Origin: Clostridium fermenticellae
Lineage (GTDB): Bacteria > Bacillota > Clostridia > Clostridiales > Clostridiaceae
NCBI RefSeq assembly: GCF_003600355.1
Contig: NZ_CP032416.1
Coordinates: 516,183-580,182, forward strand
DNA length: 64,000 bases
Direction of reading: 5' to 3'
Positions 17,200 to 28,517 of the stretch are shown here, piece by piece; the stretch's first letter is position 1, and every line of letters begins with the position of its first letter. A model generated the notes under the pieces. It had not been told where the DNA came from. It searched no databases and saw only the letters and a list, made by a program, of their open reading frames with translations. The position numbers and the translations under genes were made by a program.

Positions 17200-17382
17200 T
17201 TATTTTAACCAGTAATTATTACTACCTTTGCCTACTAAAATTATACTCTAAGCTAAATCCATATTTATCGACTAAAAAATAGAAAAAACATGGAATCATT
17301 AGAAATAAAGAGAAATCAAAAGTTAAATTAATATTATTGAAATATTTATGAGTAAATAATTTAATAAGTATTAAATTGGAAT

Positions 17383-17448
17383 TTGAAAATATATAGACTA
17401 TTCATTATTATAATAATTGTATTAGCACTCGAAAGTAATGAGTGCTAA
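17383..17448 (+). promoter_or_regulatory. groESL promoter with CIRCE operator
   Basis: A perfect CIRCE lies at 17422-17448: TTAGCACTC, 9-bp spacer GAAAGTAAT, GAGTGCTAA. CIRCE is bound by the heat-shock repressor HrcA. A promoter TTGAAA, 17-bp spacer, TATTAT (17383-17411) lies immediately upstream, so the operator covers the transcription start. The hrcA gene itself is not in this window. Confidence 0.93.
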
Positions 17449-17491
17449 CAAAGAATAAATAATTTTATTAAATATATAAAGTAATTTTTAA

Positions 17492-17788
<297 letters not shown>

Positions 17789-17841
17789 TTTATATTATTA
17801 ATACATCTATTAAGTACTATTGTTAATTCGTTGGGAGGTAA

Positions 17842-19482
<1,641 letters not shown>

Positions 19483-19490
19483 TTTTTATA

Positions 19491-19520
19491 AAAATGCTGC
19501 GTTTTTACGCGGCATTTTTT
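19491..19520 (+). terminator. Terminator of groESL
   Basis: An 11-bp stem AAAATGCTGCG / CGCGGCATTTT (one G-T pair), 6-nt loop, tail of Ts. Confidence 0.85.
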
Positions 19521-19599
19521 ATATTATCTGGAAAAGTGGATATCATTTATTATAGTGTTAAGTGAAAGTTATGAATTTATTATTAGGAGATACTATATA

Positions 19600-20343
19600 A
19601 TGGTAGGTTTTTTTATCTTTATTTTGGGTATGATTATAGGAAGTTTTTTAAATGTATGCATATATAGAATTCCAAAGGGTGAGTCATTAATTTGTCCGGC
19701 ATCTTACTGTGAAAATTGTAGGACTAATATTATGATGTATGATATGATACCGGTTTTTAGTTATATAATATTACATGGAAGATGCAGAAACTGTAATGGT
19801 ACTATTCCAGTTAGATATGCTATTATAGAGTTTTTGTCAGGATTAGTATTTTTATTAATGTTTCATATTTATGGTTTAGGCATTGTTTTTCTGAAATACT
19901 GCACATTAGTAAGTATATTGATTGTAATAGCAGTCATAGATTATGATACTACAGATATATATTTATCTACAGTAGCTTTAGGAATAGTATTTTCTATAGT
20001 TTTTATACTGATATATATTTATATTGGAATACCTGTTAAAAGTTACATATTGGGTGGAGTTTTTGGAGGCAGTATTTTTTTATTATTAATTATATTGACG
20101 CGAGGAGCAATGGGACTTGGAGATATGGAAATCATTACTTTTTGTGGTATGTTTCTAGGTATTAAACTTACAGTGCTTTTAATTTTTTTATCATTTTTAA
20201 TTGGTTCAATCTGTGGCACTATACTCATATTGATGGGTAAGAATACTATGAAGGATTATATACCGTTTGCACCGTATATTTTAATAGCAACTGTAATATG
20301 TGCATCCTTTGGAACAAATATTTTTAATTTTATTGTATATTAA
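19600..20343 (+). CDS. Prepilin peptidase (A24 family)
   Basis: A 247-residue polytopic membrane protein that cleaves and may N-methylate type IV prepilins or competence pseudopilins. It opens with the N-terminal domain FFIFILGMIIGSFLNVCIYRIPKGESL. Next comes the zinc-like cysteine set CP-CENC-CRNC (residues about 36-70). The catalytic aspartates are AVIDYDTTDIY near 125 and MGLGDMEIITFCGM near 180 (GxGD motif). ATG 19600 has AGGAGAT 8 bp upstream, whereas the longer GTG start at 19555 has none. No pilin genes are nearby, so its substrate is elsewhere. Confidence 0.88.
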   Translation: MVGFFIFILGMIIGSFLNVCIYRIPKGESLICPASYCENCRTNIMMYDMIPVFSYIILHGRCRNCNGTIPVRYAIIEFLSGLVFLLMFHIYGLGIVFLKYCTLVSILIVIAVIDYDTTDIYLSTVALGIVFSIVFILIYIYIGIPVKSYILGGVFGGSIFLLLIILTRGAMGLGDMEIITFCGMFLGIKLTVLLIFLSFLIGSICGTILILMGKNTMKDYIPFAPYILIATVICASFGTNIFNFIVY

Positions 20344-20537
20344 TATTAATTTCTGCTATTAAATTAATATTATTAATGTAAACGTATATATTAGGTTTAA
20401 ATGTATGTAATGTTTATACAAAATTATTGACAAAGTAGTAAAAATTGAATAGAATAGTGTAAATACTTTAAATTAAAAAGAAATATATGTTGCAATTTAT
20501 AATTTGCATGAATTTTTGAAACCAAAAATATTTATTT

Positions 20538-20606
20538 AAACTCATATATCCCCTGAATATGGCAGGAAGTTTCTACCGGAAACCTTAAATTTCTGACTAT
20601 GAGTGA
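20538..20606 (+). ncRNA. Guanine riboswitch aptamer
   Basis: A purine riboswitch is read directly. P1 is ACTCATA (20540) with TATGAGT (to 20604). The L2/L3 and junction cores are TATGGCAGGAAGTTTCTACC, CGGAAACCTTAAA and CTGACTATGAG. The specificity base is C (GACTATG), which selects guanine or hypoxanthine rather than adenine. It sits 127 bp upstream of guaB. The other part of 20344-20537 is AT-rich with nothing recognised. Confidence 0.93.
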
Positions 20607-20665
20607 AATTATTATAGTATTAGCATATTAATTTCACTTATATGTGTATTAATATGCTTTTATTG
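20601..20665 (+). terminator. Riboswitch expression platform (terminator/antiterminator)
   Basis: The terminator is AGCATATTAAT (20622-20632) pairing with ATTAATATGCT (20648-20658) followed by TTTATTG. The alternative antiterminator pairs AGTGAAATTA, which includes the 3' side of P1, with TAATTTCACT, which overlaps the terminator's left arm. Guanine binding fixes P1, frees the terminator and should turn guaB off. Confidence 0.8.
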
Positions 20666-20732
20666 TATATATCTGTTGATTTATTCTATTATTTAATATT
20701 AAAAATTTTATTGTGAAGGGAAGTTGATGTAA

Positions 20733-22187
<1,455 letters not shown>

Positions 22188-22245
22188 TATGTATTTTAAA
22201 TCATTATTCCTCAATTAAATATGTTTTGGAGGTATTATTATAACT

Positions 22246-23778
22246 ATGGAAAGAGAATTGGTTCTTGTAGTTGACTTTGGTGGTCAATATAATCAACTTA
22301 TTGCTAGGCGGGTTAGAGAAAATAATGTTTATTGTGAGATTATTCCGTACACATATTCATTAGATAAGATAAAAGCAAAAAATCCTAAAGGAATAATATT
22401 TACAGGTGGTCCAAACAGTGTTTACGGAGAGGGAGCACCCAGGATAGATAAGGGGATATTTGAACTTGGTGTTCCTATACTTGGAATATGTTATGGAGAA
22501 CAGCTTATAGCTTATACTTTGGGTGGAAAAGTCAAAAGCCCTGAGGTAAGAGAGTATGGTAAAACTTCTGTGAAGTTATACAGCAATTCTGAATTATTCG
22601 ATGGTATAGAGGAAGATCAGACTTGTTGGATGAGCCATACCGATTTTGTATCGGAGACACCGCAAGGTTTTGATGTTGTGGCAGTAACATCTCAATGTCC
22701 TGTTGCTGCAATGCAGAATACCCCAAAAAAGATATATGGAGTTCAATTTCATCCTGAGGTACAGCACACTCCATTCGGCAAGAAGATGCTTTCAAACTTC
22801 TTGTTTAGAGTCTGCAAACTTAAAGGTGACTGGTCAATGGCATCTTTTGTGGAGGAGAAAGTTAAGGCTATAAAGGAAATAGTAAAGGACAAAAAAGTTA
22901 TATGTGCATTATCCGGTGGAGTTGATTCATCTGTTGCAGCTGTATTAGTACATAAGGCTATAGGTAAACAACTTACCTGTATATTTGTAGATCATGGTTT
23001 ACTTAGAAAAGATGAAGGTGATCAAGTAGAAAAGGTATTTAGGCAGCAATTTGATATGAATCTAATAAGAGTAAATGCCAGGGATAGATTTTTAGGAGAG
23101 TTAAAAGGTGTATCGGATCCTGAAAAGAAAAGAAAGATAATAGGAGAAGATTTTATAAGAGTATTTGAAGAAGAGTCAAATAAGCTCGGTGATATAGCAT
23201 TTTTAGTACAGGGAACAATTTATCCTGATGTTGTTGAAAGTGGAACTAAAACATCAGCTACTATAAAGAGCCATCATAATGTGGGAGGACTCCCTGAAGA
23301 CATGAAGTTTAAACTTATAGAACCTCTTAGAGAATTATTTAAAGATGAAGTAAGAGCAGTTGGAGAAGAGCTTGGAATACCACATAAACTGGTTTGGAGA
23401 CAACCTTTTCCGGGACCTGGTCTTGCAATAAGAATTCTTGGAGAGATCACAGAAGAGAAGCTTGAAATTGTAAAAGAAGCGGATGCAATTTTTAGGGAAG
23501 AGATAGCAAATGCCGGCCTTGATGAAAAAATATGGCAATATTTTGCATGCCTTCCTAATATACAGTCAGTTGGCGTAATGGGGGATGAAAGAACCTACTG
23601 CCATACAATAGCTCTTAGAGCGGTAACTTCAAGTGATGCTATGACTTCAGATTGGGCAAAAATACCTTACGATGTATTAGATAAGGTAAGCAGAAGGATA
23701 GTTAATGAAGTTAATGGCGTAAACAGGATTGTTTATGATATAACAAGTAAACCACCTTCTACTATCGAGTGGGAATAA
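22246..23778 (+). CDS. guaA: GMP synthase (glutamine-hydrolysing)
   Basis: A 510-residue two-domain enzyme converting XMP to GMP. The class I amidotransferase domain has GICYGEQL near 79 with the nucleophilic cysteine, and [11 protein letters not shown] near 165 with the His/Glu of the triad. The ATP pyrophosphatase domain starts with [14 protein letters not shown] near 222. The C-terminal dimerisation domain ends [13 protein letters not shown], as in family members. The GGAGG site is 13 bp before the ATG, slightly long. It is probably cotranscribed with guaB. Confidence 0.97.
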   Translation: MERELVLVVDFGGQYNQLIARRVRENNVYCEIIPYTYSLDKIKAKNPKGIIFTGGPNSVYGEGAPRIDKGIFELGVPILGICYGEQLIAYTLGGKVKSPEVREYGKTSVKLYSNSELFDGIEEDQTCWMSHTDFVSETPQGFDVVAVTSQCPVAAMQNTPKKIYGVQFHPEVQHTPFGKKMLSNFLFRVCKLKGDWSMASFVEEKVKAIKEIVKDKKVICALSGGVDSSVAAVLVHKAIGKQLTCIFVDHGLLRKDEGDQVEKVFRQQFDMNLIRVNARDRFLGELKGVSDPEKKRKIIGEDFIRVFEEESNKLGDIAFLVQGTIYPDVVESGTKTSATIKSHHNVGGLPEDMKFKLIEPLRELFKDEVRAVGEELGIPHKLVWRQPFPGPGLAIRILGEITEEKLEIVKEADAIFREEIANAGLDEKIWQYFACLPNIQSVGVMGDERTYCHTIALRAVTSSDAMTSDWAKIPYDVLDKVSRRIVNEVNGVNRIVYDITSKPPSTIEWE

Positions 23779-23858
23779 GATATCGTATTTTTATCAGCCT
23801 AAGAAGAAAGGCAACATAGGTGAAGTATTGTATGATGCAGATAAAAAAACTTTAGAAA

Positions 23859-23969
23859 TTATAAAATATGGTTTTTATTATATGTGGTTAATTCTTCTGC
23901 AGATTCAATTTTTAATTTCTCAAGGCCTTGTCGAGCTTCTGGTACTAATATTTTATTTTTCCTGGACAA
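23859..23969 (-). pseudogene. Truncated alpha/beta-type small acid-soluble spore protein
   Basis: The minus strand encodes 36 residues starting at TTG 23969, with GAGGAG 10 bp upstream. The sequence SRKNKILVPEARQGLEKLKI then ESAEEL is the N-terminal half of a DNA-binding alpha/beta SASP. A TAA follows, and the conserved second half (the GGxM-K region) is not found in any frame downstream. It is therefore a remnant or a severely shortened gene. A full SASP has about 60-70 residues and coats spore DNA. Confidence 0.55.
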
Positions 23970-24133
23970 AAAAATCATCTCCTCTTTGATTATTTTGTGT
24001 ATTTAAAATAATCATATACAAGAGATTAAAAGGAAAATTATCGGATAAAAATAAATTTTTAGGTTATGTATGAGGATTAGAAGATGATGGAATAAGGTTG
24101 AAGATAGCTTTCTATTTTTATTATTGATACTAA

Positions 24134-24197
24134 AAAATAAGACAGAACTTTAAAAAATGGCTAATGCTATCTAAAATTTAAATTCTATCTTATTTTT
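24134..24197. terminator. Imperfect hairpin, possible terminator
   Basis: AAAAATAAGACAGAA pairs with TTCTATCTTATTTTT (one mismatch), with further AAA/TTT pairing inside. It lies between the SASP remnant and the HD-domain remnant. The rest of 23970-24250 shows nothing else. Confidence 0.4.
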
Positions 24198-24250
24198 TAT
24201 CATTTATTATGTGGGATTTATTAGTGAATTATATTTTAAGAAAGTACTAA

Positions 24251-24604
24251 TTATATTGTAAACATAATTAAGAAAAATATACGGAATAAAATATTTTTAT
24301 GAATTAAACGCAAAGCAAAATAAGTGTTATAAATAGTTTTACTAATATTTGTTTTAGAATAATTACTCTCGTCAGCATTCACAATATAATCTGCCTCAAC
24401 CAGGATCTGATAGTTCAATCCGGTAATATTCTTAAGAGTATGATGGTGACCAACTAAAAAAATAATTCGATTGATAAATTCTTCAGAATATCCGGTATCC
24501 TTTAGAAACCCAGCAACTAAAATTTCACCTTCTTTTTCCTGATACTCACCATTTGTATTTTTGCTTATAATCGTATTACTTTTGTTTTTAATATGATGTC
24601 ACAA
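24251..24604 (-). pseudogene. 5'-truncated HD-domain hydrolase
   Basis: The minus strand stays open for about 115 codons to a TAA at 24251. It reads like the C-terminal part of an HD-superfamily metal-dependent phosphohydrolase: GEYQEKEGEILVAGFLKDTG, then RIIFLVGHHHTLKN, then LNYQILVEADYIVNADE. No start codon with a ribosome site is present and the N-terminal half with the HD pair is missing; the frame ends where the small palindromic element at 24606 begins. The break therefore looks like an insertion or deletion event next to that element. Confidence 0.65.
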
Positions 24605-24605
24605 T

Positions 24606-24713
24606 GGGGCTGTTGCACTAAAAAATGATTGCTCCTTCCTAAGTAAACAAGTTTTATTATTTCACTTGTCTACCCTAGAAGGAAACATATCAAAATTTAG
24701 TGCGATAGCTTTT
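24606..24713. repeat. Small palindromic element (MITE-like)
   Basis: A 108-bp sequence is nearly all one hairpin. GGCTGTTGCACTAAAA at the left pairs with ATTTAGTGCGATAGCT at the right, and CCTTCCTAAGTAAACAAGT pairs inward with ACTTGTCTACCCTAGAAGG. It has no coding capacity. Ends of this kind (GGGCTGTTGCACTAAA) resemble inverted repeats of IS1182-like elements, but that is from memory. It abuts the truncated HD gene. Confidence 0.6.
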
Positions 24714-24746
24714 TCATTTTATAAATTTTACTTGGCTTCTATATAA

Positions 24747-25298
24747 TTATAATTCACTTAAAATTGAGCTATTAGAATCATTGTTCTGTTGATATAAATC
24801 TGAGTCTAAATATAACTCGGGGTTATTTGATAATACAGGATTTTCGGATATTAATTGAGCTTGTTTTTGCATATTCTGGCTGCTGGCAGAGAGTAAAGCA
24901 TCTTTAATCGAATTTTCCTGATCCTGAGTAATAGTACCACTTGACACAAGACTATCTAATGGAGATTGTGAATTAATGTTTGAATAAGTTGAGGATGTAG
25001 TATTTAATGAAAAAATGGTATTTTTAATAGAGCTTTCCTGATCCTGAGTAATAGTGTTATTCTCTGCCAGACTATCTAATGTAGAATTGAGTATGTCATT
25101 GGTATTGGAAGTCTGCAGTGAACTTAACGTGCTCAATGCTTCAGGACTAAGTTGAATTGAATCTAGTCCCAAACTTGAAATTGAATCATCCGTGTTATCT
25201 GAATCATCATCTGAATTTAAGAATGGATCTTGAGAAATTTGATTATTTGTATTTATACTGTATAAGTATGAAATTAACGAACTAATGTCATTAGACAT
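24747..25298 (-). CDS. Ser/Asn/Asp-rich protein with a duplicated motif
   Basis: A 183-residue protein I do not recognise. It is rich in Ser, Asn, Asp and Gln with no membrane segment, signal peptide or cysteine. It contains a duplicated 24-residue unit: LDSLAENNTITQDQESSIKN and LDSLVSSGTITQDQENSIKD, about 45 residues apart. The TITQDQ pattern resembles small helix-turn-helix repeats seen in surface or spore-associated proteins, but no function can be assigned. ATG 25298 is chosen because AAGGAAGTG lies 7 bp upstream; the longer frame to 25352 has no ribosome site. It stands alone in a decayed neighbourhood. Confidence 0.6.
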   Translation of the reverse strand: MSNDISSLISYLYSINTNNQISQDPFLNSDDDSDNTDDSISSLGLDSIQLSPEALSTLSSLQTSNTNDILNSTLDSLAENNTITQDQESSIKNTIFSLNTTSSTYSNINSQSPLDSLVSSGTITQDQENSIKDALLSASSQNMQKQAQLISENPVLSNNPELYLDSDLYQQNNDSNSSILSEL

Positions 25299-25420
25299 AA
25301 TTACACTTCCTTTATATATTATATGTACAAGGTATTGTAAGCCCCATGTCATGGCTATTAATAGTTGTATCTATTGTTTTGTACAAATGAAATTACCATA
25401 TCCTCCTTTCGATATTTTTA

Positions 25421-25685
25421 TTATATGGTTTATAAATGAAAGTTTAACTTATGTTTTGGCCGGGATTCCCAAAATACGTCACGTAAAAAATTTCTAGTAA
25501 ATGTGAGCTTGTGTTCATAAAAATCTAAGCAGATTTTATAAACTCGCTGTGCTCAGACATATAAAATCCACTAAGATTTTTAAGGAGACCTCGCGAGCAT
25601 TTACTACAAAATTTTTTAATGTACCCAAATTTTAGAAATCTTGGCCTGTACATGAGTTAAGTTTAGAGTTACAAACCCCATATAA
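25421..25685. repeat. 265-bp imperfect palindromic element, copy 2
   Basis: The same element as at 11735-12007, in the same orientation. The outer left arm TTATATGGTTTATAAATGAA pairs with the right arm ending ACAAACCCCATATAA. The inner arms (CCCAAAATACG / CCCAAATTTTAG region, TAGTAAATG / CATTTACTA) and the central hairpins are conserved, and 30 nt are identical between copies. No reading frame is present. It ends 416 bp before the hydC start codon. The stretch 25686-26043 is AT-rich with no other recognised feature. Confidence 0.8.
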
Positions 25686-26040
25686 TTTTAAATATGATTT
25701 CTTAATATTTTCTTAAATTACATAAAAGTTTAAATAAAAATATCAAAAATATAATTAAATTCCATACTAATATGAAGAATATGAATACAATTAATAACAT
25801 ATTTCAGAATTTTCAATTAATTATATAAGATAAAATTATAACAATAATAAGTATATTTTTTAACAATAAATATTTGCTTATTTTTACTTTTTTTTTCACA
25901 AATACTTACAGAAAAAAATTTATAATACCTTATATGTTGATATTACTGGAATTTGGAGCAATTGTAATAATACTAATTTCAACATTTTTTATAATATATA
26001 CAGTTTTTTTAGAAAAATATCTTTAATTTTCAAAAAAGTT

Positions 26041-26049
26041 TGCTATAAT
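26041..26049 (+). promoter_or_regulatory. Extended -10 promoter of the trimeric hydrogenase operon
   Basis: TGCTATAAT is an extended -10 element (TGn plus TATAAT at 26044-26049), 52 bp before the ATG. The -35 region is poor (CTTTAA at 17 bp). No Rex palindrome was found between 25686 and 26100. Confidence 0.5.
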
Positions 26050-26100
26050 TTATAAGTATAAAAAATTTTAAAAATTAAAATATTAGAAGGAGGCATAAAT

Positions 26101-26580
26101 ATGTGTTGCAATAATGTGGAAAAAGAATATCTTAATGAACTTGATGGATTCATAAATAATCTTGAAGAAAAAAAAGGATCGTTAATATCGGTTCTTCATA
26201 AGGCACAAAATTTATTTGGCTATTTGTCAAAAGATGTTCAAGGGTTTATTGCTAATAAATTGGATATGCCGGTATCTGAAGTTAATGGAGTTGTAACATT
26301 TTATTCTTATTTTACAGAAGAACCAAATGGAAAATATGTAATAAATGTATGTCTTGGAACTGCTTGTTTTGTTAAAGGATCAGGTGAAATACTAGAAGAA
26401 TTTGAAAGGAGACTTAATATTAAAGTTGGAGAAACTACACCTGATGGAATATATACTATTCAGGTTTTAAGGTGTGTAGGTGCCTGTGGACTTGCTCCTG
26501 TGGTCACTGTTAATGATAAAGTCTATGGTCATTTTACTAAAAAAATGGTTGATAAAATATTGGACGAGTATAGAGAATAG
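26101..26580 (+). CDS. hydC: NuoE-like subunit of NADH-linked [FeFe] hydrogenase
   Basis: A 159-residue thioredoxin-fold [2Fe-2S] protein of the NuoE family. Cluster cysteines are CLGTACFVKGS near 83 and RCVGACGLAPVV near 121. The N-terminal helical bundle (LISVLHKAQNLFGYLSKDV) is typical. It is the small electron-transfer subunit of a HydABC-type complex that oxidises NADH and ferredoxin together to make H2, or the reverse. AGAAGGAGG precedes the ATG. The next gene begins 13 bp after its stop, in the order E-F-HydA. Confidence 0.9.
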   Translation: MCCNNVEKEYLNELDGFINNLEEKKGSLISVLHKAQNLFGYLSKDVQGFIANKLDMPVSEVNGVVTFYSYFTEEPNGKYVINVCLGTACFVKGSGEILEEFERRLNIKVGETTPDGIYTIQVLRCVGACGLAPVVTVNDKVYGHFTKKMVDKILDEYRE

Positions 26581-26592
26581 GGGGAGTAGACA

Positions 26593-28488
26593 TTGGACAA
26601 GATAAATTCTTATGAAGAACTTCAAAAATTGCATTTAAATTATTCTAAAAAAATAAAAATTAGACAGTATTCTGCAAATAGGGAGATTAGTTCAGAAGGT
26701 AAAAGGTGCAATCGTTATATAACTGTGTGTGGAGGAACTGGTTGTAAATCTTCAGATAGTGAACTAATAGTGTCTAATCTAAGATCGGAAATTGAAAAAG
26801 CAGGTCTTTCAAAAGAAGTCGTTGTTGGCATAGCGGGATGTTTTGGTTTCTGTGAAAAAGGACCTATTGTTAAAGTAAGCCCGGATAATGTATTTTATGT
26901 TCATGTTACACCCGAAGATGCCAGGGATATAGTTAATAAACATTTATTAAAAGGCCAGGTGGTTGAAAATTTATTGTATGAGGAACCATCTATGAGCAAA
27001 AAGGTAAAAAGGCAGGATGAAATATCATTTTATAAAAAACAGCATAGAATAGCGCTTAGAAACTGTGGATTTATAAATCCCGAAGATATAACTGAAAGTA
27101 TTGCAACAAAAGGATATATGGCTCTTGGAAAATGTATTACAGAAATGACTCCTGAAGATGTTATAAAATTAATTATGGATTCAGGATTAAGAGGAAGAGG
27201 AGGAGGAGGTTTCCCTACAGGTAAAAAATGGTCCTTTGCCAAAGCATACGATGCAGATCAAAAGTATATAATTTGTAATGCAGACGAAGGAGATCCAGGG
27301 GCGTTCATGGATCGATCCATACTAGAAGGAGATCCTAATAGTGTATTAGAAGCCATGGCGATTGCTGGATACGCAATAGGAGCGTCAAAAGGTGTTATAT
27401 ACATAAGGGCGGAATATCCTCTTGCAGTCAACAGACTCAGAATAGCAATTGATCAGGCAGTTAAATGTGGACTCTTAGGAAATAATATTTTGGGAACTGA
27501 ATTCAGCTTTAAAATAGATATAAGATATGGAGCAGGAGCTTTTGTATGTGGAGAAGAAACAGCTTTAATTCATTCGGTAGAAGGCTGTCGTGGTGAGCCT
27601 ACAAATAAACCTCCATTCCCTGCTGAAAGTGGTCTTTGGAATAAACCAACCTGTGTAAATAATGTTGAAACTCTGGCAAATATTCCGGCTATAATTAATA
27701 ATGGTGCTGAATGGTATAGTTCTATAGGTACAGCGACTTCCAAAGGAACAAAAGTTTTTGCTTTAGCCGGGAAAATAAATAACGTGGGACTTGTAGAGGT
27801 TCCTATGGGGACAACCTTAAGAGAAATAATATATGATATAGGCGGCGGTATTAAGAATGGACGTAAATTTAAAGCAGTTCAGACAGGTGGACCATCAGGT
27901 GGATGTATACCTGCTTCAAATTTAGATATACCAATAGATTATGAATCATTAAAGTCAATAGGGTCCATGATGGGATCTGGTGGAATGATTGTTATGGATG
28001 AGGATAATTGTATGGTTGATATAGCGAAGTTTTATCTTGAATTTACTGTGGAAGAATCATGTGGAAAGTGTACTCCATGCAGAATTGGAAATAAACGTTT
28101 ACTTGAAATACTTACAAATATAACTAATGGACAAGGAACCGAGGAAGATCTGCAAAAACTAAGAGATCTAGCGGAGACAATAAAAGATACTTCCCTTTGT
28201 GGACTTGGACAAACTGCACCGAATCCTGTATTGAGTACTATGAAGTATTTTATGAATGAATATGATGCTCATGTAAAGGAAAAATCGTGTCCTGCAGGGG
28301 TGTGTAAGAGTTTACTCAGCTATGAAATCACAAATAAATGCATAGGATGTACTAAGTGTGCACGAAATTGCCCTGTAGGTTGCATTGATGGTAAGGTAAA
28401 ACAGATGCATGTAATAGATGAAAGTAAGTGCATAAAATGTGGAACATGCTTTAGTGGATGTCCAGTTGGAGCCATAATAAAAAAATAG
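26593..28488 (+). CDS. hydB: NuoF-like NADH/FMN subunit of [FeFe] hydrogenase
   Basis: A 631-residue diaphorase subunit. Domains in order: an N-terminal thioredoxin-like [2Fe-2S] domain (CGGTGCKSSDSE near 46 and GCFGFCEKGP near 83), then the NuoF core with GLRGRGGGGFPTGKKW near 197 (FMN) and GAGAFVCGEETALI near 314 (NADH). These are followed by ESCGKCTPCRIG near 487 ([4Fe-4S]) and a C-terminal two-cluster ferredoxin domain (CIGCTKCARNCPVG, CIKCGTCFSGCPVG). It starts with TTG, preceded by GGGGGAG at 6 bp. This subunit is where bifurcating hydrogenases exchange electrons with NAD(H). Confidence 0.92.
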   Translation: MDKINSYEELQKLHLNYSKKIKIRQYSANREISSEGKRCNRYITVCGGTGCKSSDSELIVSNLRSEIEKAGLSKEVVVGIAGCFGFCEKGPIVKVSPDNVFYVHVTPEDARDIVNKHLLKGQVVENLLYEEPSMSKKVKRQDEISFYKKQHRIALRNCGFINPEDITESIATKGYMALGKCITEMTPEDVIKLIMDSGLRGRGGGGFPTGKKWSFAKAYDADQKYIICNADEGDPGAFMDRSILEGDPNSVLEAMAIAGYAIGASKGVIYIRAEYPLAVNRLRIAIDQAVKCGLLGNNILGTEFSFKIDIRYGAGAFVCGEETALIHSVEGCRGEPTNKPPFPAESGLWNKPTCVNNVETLANIPAIINNGAEWYSSIGTATSKGTKVFALAGKINNVGLVEVPMGTTLREIIYDIGGGIKNGRKFKAVQTGGPSGGCIPASNLDIPIDYESLKSIGSMMGSGGMIVMDEDNCMVDIAKFYLEFTVEESCGKCTPCRIGNKRLLEILTNITNGQGTEEDLQKLRDLAETIKDTSLCGLGQTAPNPVLSTMKYFMNEYDAHVKEKSCPAGVCKSLLSYEITNKCIGCTKCARNCPVGCIDGKVKQMHVIDESKCIKCGTCFSGCPVGAIIKK

Positions 28489-28517
28489 ACGTTAAAATTA
28501 AAAAAGAGGTGAAAGTT

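Noticed and set aside
23805-24000. Plus-strand frame with GNIGEVLYDADKK
   Set aside because: It has no start with a ribosome site, matches no family I know, and overlaps the more convincing SASP remnant on the other strand.
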